From Arcicella lustrica (GTDB lineage Bacteria; Bacteroidota; Bacteroidia; Cytophagales; Spirosomataceae), in NCBI RefSeq assembly GCF_034930985.1, contig NZ_JAYGIM010000003.1, positions 62,001-126,000 of the forward strand: a stretch of DNA of 64,000 nt, read 5' to 3'. Positions 1 through 8,435 of the stretch are shown here, in pieces. The position numbers and the translations under genes were made by a program. Positions within the stretch are counted from its first letter, which is position 1. Each line of letters opens with the position of its first letter. The notes under the pieces were generated by a model. The model was given only the letters and a program-made list of their open reading frames with translations. It searched no databases and was not told where the DNA came from.

Positions 1-655
1 CGGCAACGATTCTACACACAGGATTACTCCCACCTGTGCAGATTTGATAAAAAAAGATGTCATTTTGATAGAAATTACTTTTGGGTGTGTAAACGATTTT
101 ATTCTTAACAATTTCGGCAGTACCAAAATTTGGACTATCCAAAATGGCCAAAGAACTTGAATCAACAATGGCATTACAGAAACGGTCATTTTTCAATACA
201 TCTAAGACGGTTGGTGTATTTAATTTCACCGTGAAAAAATCTGGAATTGCTCCTGCATTACAAGGAATTTTACTGTAATCCGAAGTAATGTTTACTTTAA
301 TAGTATCTCGCTTATCTTTTGTAGGGTCGCCGTTCATCATTTTATAAATCAGGAAATCGGTTACTTCATTCTTTGTAGAATCTGATTTATAAACTAAATA
401 ACCTGTTTTAGAAAATGAATATTTACCATACTGAGGTGCACTCACAATTTTAATCGAGCTATAGCCCGATGCTTTCAGAAGCACTTTGGTGTCAATTGCG
501 ATAAAATTATTAGGAGGAGTATAATAATTTTTTGTATCAATCAACGACATAGTAGTAACAGTTGGCTTCACTGTTGGCTCGATTTCCCTGATTTCGTCGC
601 AACCAACAACTAAACTCAATACTATGATGAAAAATATACCTACAAAAATTCTCAT
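1..655 (-). CDS. Surface lipoprotein with Ig-like domain, partial (C-terminus outside window)
   Basis: The reading frame opens at ATG 655 and runs off the left edge of the window without a stop, so about 218 N-terminal residues are visible. The N-terminus is a lipoprotein signal: MRIFVGIFFIIVLSLVVGC, with lipobox LVVGC placing the lipidated Cys at residue 19, followed by DEIREIEPT. The last visible part (roughly residues 140-215) has the pattern SPNFGTAEIV...IVYTPKSNFYQNDIFFYQIC, which is typical of tandem Ig-like/cadherin-like repeats of the Big_9 type found in Bacteroidota surface proteins. It lies downstream of the PepSY-like lipoprotein gene on the same strand with a 16-bp hairpin in the 51-bp gap. 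Export to the outer membrane is inferred from the lipobox; the ligand is unknown. Confidence 0.75.
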   Translation of the reverse strand, partial: MRIFVGIFFIIVLSLVVGCDEIREIEPTVKPTVTTMSLIDTKNYYTPPNNFIAIDTKVLLKASGYSSIKIVSAPQYGKYSFSKTGYLVYKSDSTKNEVTDFLIYKMMNGDPTKDKRDTIKVNITSDYSKIPCNAGAIPDFFTVKLNTPTVLDVLKNDRFCNAIVDSSSLAILDSPNFGTAEIVKNKIVYTPKSNFYQNDIFFYQICTGGSNPVCRIVA

Positions 656-664
656 ATTTTTTTT

Positions 665-700
665 GATGTTTGTTTGTTGACTTATCAACAAACAAACATC
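665..700 (-). repeat. Perfect 16-bp inverted repeat (hairpin) between two lipoprotein genes
   Basis: GATGTTTGTTTGTTGA (665-680) is exactly complementary to 685-700 across a 4-nt loop. It fills almost the whole gap between the stop at 707 and the start codon at 653-655. On the minus strand it is followed by an A-run and then the ATG, not by a U-tract, so it is not a textbook intrinsic terminator for the upstream gene. It may instead lower expression of the downstream gene by pairing close to its start, or stabilise the upstream message. Confidence 0.7.
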
Positions 701-706
701 GTTTTA

Positions 707-1888
707 CTATTTATCTTTTTTGGCTGCAACAAAATTCCCATCTTTATCGAAATAAACGTAGTACTTGTCTGTTCCAAAAGTAATGACAACTAAATATGCC
801 TGTGCAACATCATTTTTAAGACTTACACTTCCTTTCACAAAAGTCCAGCCAACATATACTTTGTTTAAATAATCTTTGACTGCCTGCGGAAGGTCGTTTG
901 CTACAATACTCTTGTCTTCGATTTTAGGAATAGTTGGCAATTTAGGTTCTAAAACACTAATAAATTTACCTTTTCCATCAAAAGTAAGCGTGATAACTTT
1001 ACCTTCTTTTGCAATAACAATCGTATAAGAATCAATGATTGTATCTTTTACAAGCACCACTCCTTTTTCAAATTTCCAACCTAGATAATTGGCTGAAAGA
1101 TAATCTTTAATTACTTGTGGTAAGTCGGTATCTTTCAAATATTTAACCTCTGGTTTAGGCACTTGTAATTTTATGGCATTTTTGTTTTTTAAGACACCTG
1201 TGCTATCAAAAGTTATCTCGTATAAAACATCTCCAGTTTTGGCAACAACAAAATATGTTTTCTTGCCGTCCGAATCCGTTTTTACGAATGCTCTTACAAA
1301 TTCAAAGCCGCTCAACTGACTTTGAATATTGGCTGGCAACTCGCTTAAAACGACAGGATAAGTTTTAGGAGATTGTTTGGGCTCTGGCTTCTGACCTTTT
1401 GGTTCTATAAAAGTAGCTAATAAAGTGCCAGTAGCATCAAACAGCAAAGTAATTTTTTGATCGTTATACACAATCAGAACCTTGTAGGAAAGCTTAGCGT
1501 TGGCATCTTTTCCAACAGCTACTTTTTCTAATTTATAGCCTTTATAATTGGTTTCTAAATACAGTTTTATTGCATCAATTAAGGCTGTTTTCGTTGTATC
1601 TGCTTTGATTTCATAAGTACTTAAAATCTTTCCAGCAACTGAAACGGTGGCTTCATGCGCAACGCCGTTCACTAGAAAATCGCAACCATAAACTTTATTT
1701 GAATCAATCGTTGTCACTAAAAGCTGTGTTGCGGTCGGATAATCTTGCTTAATTACTGCTGAAACTTTAGCTGCAGAAGCCGCATCAGTCGTTTCATTTT
1801 GACTTTGCTGACCAAGATCAATACTTTCTTCACAGCTTGTTAAAATGCTAGTCAATGCCAAGGCAAAGACAAAAAGTACTTTTTTCAT
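707..1888 (-). CDS. PepSY-like repeat lipoprotein
   Basis: This is a 393-residue predicted lipoprotein. The signal peptide MKKVLFVFALALTSILTSC has lipobox LTSC at residue 19. The mature part consists of about five copies of an approximately 60-residue alpha/beta unit. Each has a helix such as LPQVIKDYLSANYLGW or LPQAVKDYLNKVYVGW, then strands with an aromatic/Lys pattern and a final turn like FDGKGKFISV or FDKDGNFVAA. This is the PepSY-like (BLIP-like) fold common in Bacteroidota periplasmic proteins. A linker rich in Pro and Lys (EPKGQKPEPKQSPKTYP) follows the second unit. No catalytic residues are visible; a binding or inhibitor-like role is only inference. The next gene on the same strand is another lipoprotein, so the two may be co-transcribed. 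Confidence 0.75.
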   Translation of the reverse strand: MKKVLFVFALALTSILTSCEESIDLGQQSQNETTDAASAAKVSAVIKQDYPTATQLLVTTIDSNKVYGCDFLVNGVAHEATVSVAGKILSTYEIKADTTKTALIDAIKLYLETNYKGYKLEKVAVGKDANAKLSYKVLIVYNDQKITLLFDATGTLLATFIEPKGQKPEPKQSPKTYPVVLSELPANIQSQLSGFEFVRAFVKTDSDGKKTYFVVAKTGDVLYEITFDSTGVLKNKNAIKLQVPKPEVKYLKDTDLPQVIKDYLSANYLGWKFEKGVVLVKDTIIDSYTIVIAKEGKVITLTFDGKGKFISVLEPKLPTIPKIEDKSIVANDLPQAVKDYLNKVYVGWTFVKGSVSLKNDVAQAYLVVITFGTDKYYVYFDKDGNFVAAKKDK

Positions 1889-2147
1889 AGTATTTCACAA
1901 ATTTGGATTAACACTTCAATTGAAAATTAAAAAGAGCTTCCCTTGAATTTGTGATCAGTAAACACAAGGAAAATTTTGAGATGCATTTCGAACTATAGAC
2001 AAGTGCAGGAAAGCAAAGGGTTGCATGAAGTAAAAATAATTTAAAATAGTAGGAATTACTTAAGTGATATTGATGATTTTTTAATCTTGAACGATGAATT
2101 TAATAACTGATATACAGTAGTTTAATTCATACAATTTCACTTAGGTT

Positions 2148-4898
2148 TTACGCCGAATGTTTAGCTTTTTTCCAAACGAAAAAAGCTAACATCACGACTA
2201 AAATACCTGCAACAAAATACCATAAAAGATTAGTACTACTCAAAGCAGAAGCATCACCGACAAGTACTGCACCAGCCCAAAAAGTAGGTAATTGGTTTTC
2301 GCCTGCTTGGCTTTGTAGAAAGGCTATTTTAGCTTTTTGAAGTGCCAAATCTTTCGACAAACCTTCAGATAAATATTGATAAAACAGTTCGTTTAAAGCA
2401 TAAGTCGCTTTGTTTTCAACACTCCAAAGTGTGGTTAAAGTAGCAGGAATGCCCAAAGTAGCAAAACCTCTGGATAAACTTAAAATGCCTTCGCCAGTGG
2501 CGTTTCTTCCAACGGCAGTTTTGCAGGCAGATAATACCAAAAGTTGGGTTTTGTATCGACTTAATGCGCCTAATTCAGATAATTTTAGTACAGAATCAGC
2601 AAAGTAAACCATTGGTTCTTGGTCGCTGTCGTCTGCTTGTGCATGTGTATATAAATGCACAATCTGATAATTATGTGCATTTTCAAAGAAAGTTTGCTTG
2701 TTGGCAGCTTGGTTCACAAAGGTTTTTCCGAATGAAAAGTAGTCTGCAACTTTTGTCAAAGATTTGTCAGAATCTGCCAATTCAGTTTGATTCAAGGCTT
2801 TTTGATAAGTAACGGGTGCCATTCCGAAGAATTTATTCGTCCAAGAAAAGCTTTCATTACTAACATTTTTCAATAAAAATTGTACTGAATACGTATAACT
2901 CAAAGCATAATCTTTCAGTAAATATTCTGCTCTTTTAGCAGATTTACTCATGGCTTCAAAAGGCAAAAAGTATCCATCTTGAGCAATGATTACTCTGCCT
3001 TTTGGCACACCCAATTTGGCAAAAAGTTGTTGATACATTTGATTACCCACTTTCAAAAAACCTAAAAAATCTTCATTGGCTTGTTGGTTATCAGCACAAT
3101 ATTTCAGGAAATTTTTTGAATTCTCTTCATAATTTACAAGTGATATTTTTTGTAAAAATGCTTGGTTATGCAATATTTTCATGGCGTAAATTGCCTCATT
3201 TCCAACAAAATACTCTACCAAACTAATCTCTCCATTTTTGCTTTCAGATGGCCTTTTTAAGTATTTTTTCACATCTTCCAAAGATGCAGTTGTGGTATCA
3301 TATTTGTATTGATAATAGGTTGGATTTTTAAGTTCTAAGCTTTTTATAAAGGCTGATTGTTCGTCTTTTGCTTCTAGCAACTGATTCTGCAATTTTGTTA
3401 ATTTACTTCCTTTAATATCTTGACCAGCCAATTTAGCATTCAATTCAGCGACTTTTTGCTGTAAAGATTTCTCTTTCAGTAAATCTTCAGGAGAAAGTTG
3501 TTGCTTGGCACTTAATTCATTCAGGCGGTCATTCAATAAAACTGCTTTACTTTTCTCGAAAAAATAAAATGCCTTTTCATAATTTTTCAAGAGATAACAA
3601 GTTTCAATGGCTTGCTCATAAAGATGATGTGTTTTGTTTCGCCAATACAATTTTGATTCTGTTCCCGAATGTTCAAAACGCATTAAATCCACCAATTGGT
3701 CAGCAAGAATATATGTTTTTAGGGCATTTCTAAGATAATCTTTTCTTTGTGTAGCCTTGTGATATTCAAGCCAAGTATCCGCTTTATCTTGCAATGTCGT
3801 TAAAAAATAAGATTTGAAATCTGCTGCTTGTAGCGATTTTACTGAAGGAATTTCAGTTAAATTGTTAGATTTAAAACCAATTGGAGCAACTTCTAAAGCT
3901 TTTTGATAATATTCAAAAGCTTTGGGATAATCCTTTTTTTTCCAATAAACCGCCGCAATGTCATCATAGATAATTACTTTCATGTAGGCATTATCCATCG
4001 TTTGCAGGGCCATCAAGTAGTTTTGTAAAGCTTGGTCATAGTCTTGCAAATACTGATAATAGGTAAAACCAATATCTAAAAAATTCAAAGAGTAGCTATA
4101 AATATTTTTTTGAAGTTTGTAAATCCGCTGACTTTTTCGAAATGATGCGATGGCATCTTTGTATCGTTTTTGAGCTGTAAATAATTGCCCTGCCCAATAA
4201 TAGGCATAAGGCAAATAACCCGACGGGTCTTTTTTCTCCAATAGTAAAATTACTTCTTTCAGATTATCACTTGCTTTTTCAGTTTGCGACATCATCGTTA
4301 GTGTTTTTACTTTTTCAATCAAACTAAAAGCTAATCCTACATCATTTTTGGTTTGTTTGGCAAAATTGATTCCTAAATCTACGTTACTAATAGCTTTTTC
4401 AAAATCGCCCATTTTGCTGAAAATATTGGCTTTTTGGGCATAAGCTCTTGATAAATATGCTGTTTTTTGAAAATTTGTTTTGGCAATTGCGATACATTTA
4501 TCAAGGTTATCCAAAGCTATTTGATAATGCCCAAGCTGATTTTCATATACTCCTAAATTAAAGTAATTCGTTTCTAAGTAAAAACGATTGATGTCCGATT
4601 TGGTAAGGCTATTCACGACAATTGCCTTTTTTGTGTAAGCTATGGAATTTTCAAATTCGTTCTCTTTTGCATAAAAAGTAGCAATTTGCTGTAAAATTGA
4701 ACTATAAACAGAATCTTTTCCAAAGCATTTTTCACTGCTTGATAACAAAATAAATAAGCGTTTTTTTTGTTGAGCTGGCTCTAGTTTTGAGATTTTTTGT
4801 AGCGTATTGAGCGTTTCATTTTTGGAAGGACAAGTCGCCTTCGAAAGAAAAGGGAAGAATAAAATAATAAAAAATAAAGTAATTTTTCTGAGCACCAA
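2148..4898 (-). CDS. TPR-CHAT (caspase-like) protein, exported and membrane-anchored
   Basis: The N-terminus carries a signal sequence (LFFIILFFPFLSKATC). Residues about 60-480 are tetratricopeptide repeats, for example YDDIAAVYWKKKDYPKAFEYY. A coiled-coil-like stretch follows. The C-terminal CHAT domain (about 640-880) has the caspase-type dyad: His752 in LYTHAQ and Cys792 in LSACKT, followed by GEGILSLSRGFATLG. A final hydrophobic segment (LLWYFVAGILVVMLAFFVW) ends in Lys residues, the layout of a single-pass anchor with the CHAT domain outside the cytoplasm. No ATG lies near the start: the frame opens with TTG 4898 and GTG 4895, and GTG is a plausible alternative. CHAT proteins are known proteases in other systems; the substrate here is unknown. 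No neighbouring gene suggests a partner. Confidence 0.85.
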   Translation of the reverse strand: MVLRKITLFFIILFFPFLSKATCPSKNETLNTLQKISKLEPAQQKKRLFILLSSSEKCFGKDSVYSSILQQIATFYAKENEFENSIAYTKKAIVVNSLTKSDINRFYLETNYFNLGVYENQLGHYQIALDNLDKCIAIAKTNFQKTAYLSRAYAQKANIFSKMGDFEKAISNVDLGINFAKQTKNDVGLAFSLIEKVKTLTMMSQTEKASDNLKEVILLLEKKDPSGYLPYAYYWAGQLFTAQKRYKDAIASFRKSQRIYKLQKNIYSYSLNFLDIGFTYYQYLQDYDQALQNYLMALQTMDNAYMKVIIYDDIAAVYWKKKDYPKAFEYYQKALEVAPIGFKSNNLTEIPSVKSLQAADFKSYFLTTLQDKADTWLEYHKATQRKDYLRNALKTYILADQLVDLMRFEHSGTESKLYWRNKTHHLYEQAIETCYLLKNYEKAFYFFEKSKAVLLNDRLNELSAKQQLSPEDLLKEKSLQQKVAELNAKLAGQDIKGSKLTKLQNQLLEAKDEQSAFIKSLELKNPTYYQYKYDTTTASLEDVKKYLKRPSESKNGEISLVEYFVGNEAIYAMKILHNQAFLQKISLVNYEENSKNFLKYCADNQQANEDFLGFLKVGNQMYQQLFAKLGVPKGRVIIAQDGYFLPFEAMSKSAKRAEYLLKDYALSYTYSVQFLLKNVSNESFSWTNKFFGMAPVTYQKALNQTELADSDKSLTKVADYFSFGKTFVNQAANKQTFFENAHNYQIVHLYTHAQADDSDQEPMVYFADSVLKLSELGALSRYKTQLLVLSACKTAVGRNATGEGILSLSRGFATLGIPATLTTLWSVENKATYALNELFYQYLSEGLSKDLALQKAKIAFLQSQAGENQLPTFWAGAVLVGDASALSSTNLLWYFVAGILVVMLAFFVWKKAKHSA

Positions 4899-5001
4899 AG
4901 TATTTTTTTTAGGTTAGGATTATAATGGGAGTTTTAAATTAATACTTTATGCTAAGAAATTAATGGTTTCAAAAAACTAATTTTTATCAGTTAAAGACTT
5001 C

Positions 5002-5044
5002 AAAAAAAGAAACCTCAGCCAAATAATATTCGACTGAGGTTTTT
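5002..5044 (-). terminator. Intrinsic terminator of carB
   Basis: AACCTCAG (5011-5018) pairs with CTGAGGTT (5034-5041). Read on the minus strand the hairpin is followed by a run of seven T, about 105 bp beyond the carB stop. The plus strand also has a short T-run, so it may work in both directions. Confidence 0.75.
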
Positions 5045-5148
5045 AATTTATTAAATACCTGATAAGCGAAAAATAAGCAACTTTAGTGAAGTATTATTTT
5101 CTGAATAATCATCATAAGTTATTTATTCCAAACTTTCAGTATTGTTAC

Positions 5149-7989
5149 TTATTTCGATAAATATAAATTACGTTCGCCATAAACTTTGCGGAAGAAATCA
5201 TCTTTTAATGAATCAATGAAGTAAATTGCTTCACCCGTTGATTTCATTTCGGGTCCTAATTCCATGTTTACATTCGGGAATTTATTGAATGAGAATACTG
5301 GAATTTTGATGGCATAACCTTTCTTCACTGGATTGAAAGTAAAGTCTTTCAACTTAGCTCCTAACATTACTTTCGTAGCATAGTTTACATAAGGTTCTTG
5401 GTAAGCCTTACAAATAAACGGCACTGTACGAGAAGCACGAGGGTTAGCTTCGATGATATACACTACTTCGTCTTTAATGGCAAACTGGATGTTCAATAAG
5501 CCTACAGTGCGAAGTGCCACCGCGATTTTCTTGGTATGCTCTTCTATCTGACGAATTACATTGGCTGATAAATCGAATGGAGGTAATACTGAGTGTGAGT
5601 CACCTGAGTGAATACCCGCAGGCTCGATATGTTCCATGATTCCGATGATGTACACATCTTCGCCATCACAAATGGCATCTGCTTCTGCTTCGATAGCATT
5701 TTCTAAGAAGTGGTCAAGCAAGATTTTATTGCCTGGAATGTCTCTTAGAATATCTACTACGTGTTGTTCAAGTTCCTGTTCGTTGATTACAATCTTCATC
5801 GACTGGCCACCCAATACATAAGAAGGACGAACCAATAAAGGATAACCCAAAGAACGACCCAATTCTACGGCATTGTCTGCGTCTTCACACACGCCGAATT
5901 TAGGGAAAGGAATATCGTTTTCTTGTAATAACGTAGAGAATGCTCCTCTATCTTCGGCTAAATCTAGGGCTTCAAACGAAGTACCGATGATTTTGATGCC
6001 GTGCTTAGTAAGTTTCTCTGCTAATTTCAAGGCAGTTTGTCCACCTAATTGTACGATTACTCCTTCAGGTTTTTCATGCTGAATGATTTCGTAAACGTGC
6101 TCCCAGAAAACTGGTTCGAAATATAATTTATCAGCAATATCAAAGTCTGTCGAAACCGTTTCAGGGTTTGAATTAATCATGATGGCTTCATAACCTGCTT
6201 CTTTAGCAGCCAAGATTCCGTGTACACATGAATAATCAAATTCGATACCTTGACCGATACGGTTTGGCCCTGAACCTAATACTACTACCTTTTTCTTATC
6301 CGTTTTTACTGACTCGTTATCTAAAGTCTCTGAACCTTGCGAGAAAGTTGAGTAGAAATAAGGCGTTTTAGCTTCAAATTCTGCCGCACAAGTATCTACA
6401 CATTTATACACACGCTTGATACCTAAGCTATTTCTTTTCTCAAAAACTTCTGATTCTAAACAACGTAGAGAGTAAGCAATCTGACGGTCGGCAAAACCTT
6501 TGTGTTTCGCCTCTTCCAATAATTCTTTTGGAACCGAGCTTAACGTATATTTCTCTAAAGTGTTTTCAACTCTTACTAAATCTTCAATTTGGTATAAAAA
6601 CCACTTGTCGATTTTAGTCGTCTGCTGAATCGTTTTGAAAGAAATACCCATTTTAAAGGCATCATAGATATGGAATAGACGATTCCAAGATGGATTTGCC
6701 AAAGAGTGCATAATGGCATCTTGGTCAACCAATCCCTTGCCATCTGCTCCTAAACCATTACGTTTGATTTCAAGCGATTGACAAGCCTTTTGAAGTGCCT
6801 CTTGGAAGTTACGACCGATACCCATTGTTTCACCAACAGATTTCATTTGTAAGCCCAACGTTTTGTCAGCACCTTTGAATTTGTCAAAGTTCCAACGTGG
6901 TACTTTTACTACTACGTAGTCAAGTGCTGGCTCAAAGAAAGCCGATGTTGTTCCGGTGATAGCGTTTGTCAATTCATCCAAGTTGTAACCAATCGCCATT
7001 TTAGCAGCAATTTTTGCAATTGGATAACCCGTAGCTTTAGAAGCCAAGGCAGACGAACGAGATACACGTGGGTTGATTTCGATAGCGATGATGTCGTCGT
7101 TTTCTGGATTTAAAGAGAACTGAACATTACATCCACCTGCAAACTGTCCGATAGCGTTCATCATTTTGATAGCCATGTCACGCATTTTCTGATAAATTGT
7201 ATCAGGCAATGTCATGGCTGGTGCTACCGTGATTGAGTCTCCCGTGTGAATACCCATTGGGTCGAAGTTCTCAATCGAACAAATGATGATTACGTTTCCT
7301 AAATTATCACGTAATAATTCTAACTCATATTCTTTCCAACCCATGATAGACTGTTCTACCAGTACTTCGTGTGTTGGCGATGCATGCAACCCTTTGTTTA
7401 AGGCTGCATCAAAATCTTTTGGATTGTTTACGAAACCTCCACCTGTTCCGCCCAACGTAAATGAAGGACGAATTACTAATGGGAAACCTGTTTCTTGTGC
7501 AATCTCTTTACCTTCCAAAAACGAACGAGCAGTACGTCCTTTACAAACGCCCACACCAATTTCAATCATTTTCAGACGAAACTTCTCACGGTCTTCAGTA
7601 GTTTCGATTGCTTTAATATCAACACCAATAATGCGTACACCATATTTTTCCCAAATACCCGAAGCATCACAGTCGATGGCTAAGTTCAAAGCCGTCTGCC
7701 CACCCATTGTAGGTAAAACAGCATCAATTGGCATGCCTTCAGCTTGGTGTTTTTCTAAGATTTCGATGATTGAATTCTTATCAAGGGGTTTTAGATAGAC
7801 ATAATCCGCATTAAGTGGATCAGTCATGATTGTAGCTGGATTGGAATTAATTAAAGCAACTTTGATACCTTCTTCTCGGAGTGAACGAGCTGCCTGCGAA
7901 CCTGAGTAGTCGAACTCGCAAGCCTGACCGATGATAATTGGACCTGAACCGATAATCAAAACGGACTTGATGGATGAATCTTTTGGCAC
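5149..7989 (-). CDS. carB: Carbamoyl-phosphate synthase large subunit, short form lacking the allosteric domain
   Basis: CarB uses ammonia delivered by CarA, bicarbonate and two ATP to make carbamoyl phosphate for pyrimidine and arginine synthesis. The protein has both homologous halves: the N-terminal carboxyphosphate unit (VLIIGSGPIIIGQACEFDYSG; VRPSFTLGGTGGG; EINPRVSRSSALASKATGYP) and the C-terminal carbamoyl-phosphate unit (VVLGSGPNRIGQGIEFDYSC; RPSYVLGGQ; EANPRASRTVPF). It stops at residue 946 just after LGPEMKSTGE and a short tail. E. coli CarB (1,073 residues) carries its MGS-like regulatory domain there. UMP, IMP and ornithine bind that domain in E. coli, so this enzyme probably lacks that control. 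carA is not in the window. A terminator follows at 5002-5044, and a candidate -7 box lies far upstream at 8214-8221. Confidence 0.95.
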   Translation of the reverse strand: MPKDSSIKSVLIIGSGPIIIGQACEFDYSGSQAARSLREEGIKVALINSNPATIMTDPLNADYVYLKPLDKNSIIEILEKHQAEGMPIDAVLPTMGGQTALNLAIDCDASGIWEKYGVRIIGVDIKAIETTEDREKFRLKMIEIGVGVCKGRTARSFLEGKEIAQETGFPLVIRPSFTLGGTGGGFVNNPKDFDAALNKGLHASPTHEVLVEQSIMGWKEYELELLRDNLGNVIIICSIENFDPMGIHTGDSITVAPAMTLPDTIYQKMRDMAIKMMNAIGQFAGGCNVQFSLNPENDDIIAIEINPRVSRSSALASKATGYPIAKIAAKMAIGYNLDELTNAITGTTSAFFEPALDYVVVKVPRWNFDKFKGADKTLGLQMKSVGETMGIGRNFQEALQKACQSLEIKRNGLGADGKGLVDQDAIMHSLANPSWNRLFHIYDAFKMGISFKTIQQTTKIDKWFLYQIEDLVRVENTLEKYTLSSVPKELLEEAKHKGFADRQIAYSLRCLESEVFEKRNSLGIKRVYKCVDTCAAEFEAKTPYFYSTFSQGSETLDNESVKTDKKKVVVLGSGPNRIGQGIEFDYSCVHGILAAKEAGYEAIMINSNPETVSTDFDIADKLYFEPVFWEHVYEIIQHEKPEGVIVQLGGQTALKLAEKLTKHGIKIIGTSFEALDLAEDRGAFSTLLQENDIPFPKFGVCEDADNAVELGRSLGYPLLVRPSYVLGGQSMKIVINEQELEQHVVDILRDIPGNKILLDHFLENAIEAEADAICDGEDVYIIGIMEHIEPAGIHSGDSHSVLPPFDLSANVIRQIEEHTKKIAVALRTVGLLNIQFAIKDEVVYIIEANPRASRTVPFICKAYQEPYVNYATKVMLGAKLKDFTFNPVKKGYAIKIPVFSFNKFPNVNMELGPEMKSTGEAIYFIDSLKDDFFRKVYGERNLYLSK

Positions 7990-8161
7990 TTTTTGTATTA
8001 GTTTTTGAGTTGGATAGTTTTAATTTAAAGACATTCTTTAAGGTATTTACTTCCCAATGTTCTATCAAGAGAACAATATCCAAGAATTAAAAAAATTAAA
8101 ACCACTGATTTTGGAAAGCGATTTGGGTAATTTTTGAAGAGATACTTAACTCGGAGACTAG

Positions 8162-8196
8162 CGTAATGGATAACTATTAACGAATAACCGATAACG
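8162..8196 (-). repeat. Five-heptad degenerate array in the carB leader
   Basis: The plus strand reads as five consecutive 7-mers CGTAATG, GATAACT, ATTAACG, AATAACC, GATAACG, all variants of one ATAAC-type word. It lies between the candidate carB promoter and the carB start. It resembles, by period and not by sequence, the word arrays elsewhere in this window. Confidence 0.45.
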
Positions 8197-8213
8197 TATC
8201 CCCAAAAATTGTA

Positions 8214-8221
8214 CAAAGGTA
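8214..8221 (-). promoter_or_regulatory. Candidate carB promoter (-7 box TACCTTTG)
   Basis: The minus strand reads TACCTTTG, matching the Bacteroidota -7 consensus TAnnTTTG. If used, the carB leader would be over 200 nt long. No clear -33 TTG is found at the expected distance, so confidence is limited. Confidence 0.4.
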
Positions 8222-8390
8222 ATAGAAACCAACGAAAGTAAAAGGCTAAGATTTCATTTTAAGGATTAATCAAACTTATTCTTTCTTTAGTTACATTTCA
8301 ACAAACTACTGTTAATTGGATTAATCTAAGACTTTTTGCTTTAAAAATTTATATTATATACTTAAAATATGATATTAATCTAATAAACTT

Positions 8391-8398
8391 TATCTTTG
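8391..8398 (+). promoter_or_regulatory. Candidate promoter (TATCTTTG) fixing the start of the downstream gene
   Basis: TATCTTTG matches the TAnnTTTG -7 box. The transcription start would fall at about 8403-8405, on top of the first in-frame ATG (8403). The second ATG (8436), which begins a normal signal peptide, is therefore the likelier translation start. No -33 TTG is visible. Confidence 0.5.
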
Positions 8399-8435
8399 CC
8401 CCATGAAGTGTATTTTAATAAACATATTTTTTCAA

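Larger units (their letters stand above)
7990..8435. other. Divergent intergenic region between carB and the TIKI-like gene
   Basis: The 446 bp hold no gene I can support. Two short minus-strand frames (7847-8083 and 8025-8216) lack any family resemblance or ribosome-binding context and are treated as chance. The region holds a candidate carB promoter (8214-8221, minus), a heptad word array (8162-8196) inside the predicted carB leader, and a candidate promoter for the plus-strand gene (8391-8398). Confidence 0.6.

Noticed and set aside
1889..2147. Gap between the PepSY-like lipoprotein and the CHAT gene searched for an RNA gene
   Set aside because: No tRNA-like cloverleaf, strong hairpin or consensus -7 box was found.
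7283..7798. 171-residue plus-strand frame antisense to carB
   Set aside because: Lies wholly inside carB and its composition reflects the complementary codons; no domain recognised.
8025..8216. 63-residue minus-strand frame upstream of carB
   Set aside because: No recognisable family, its start overlaps the candidate promoter box and it contains the heptad array; treated as leader sequence.
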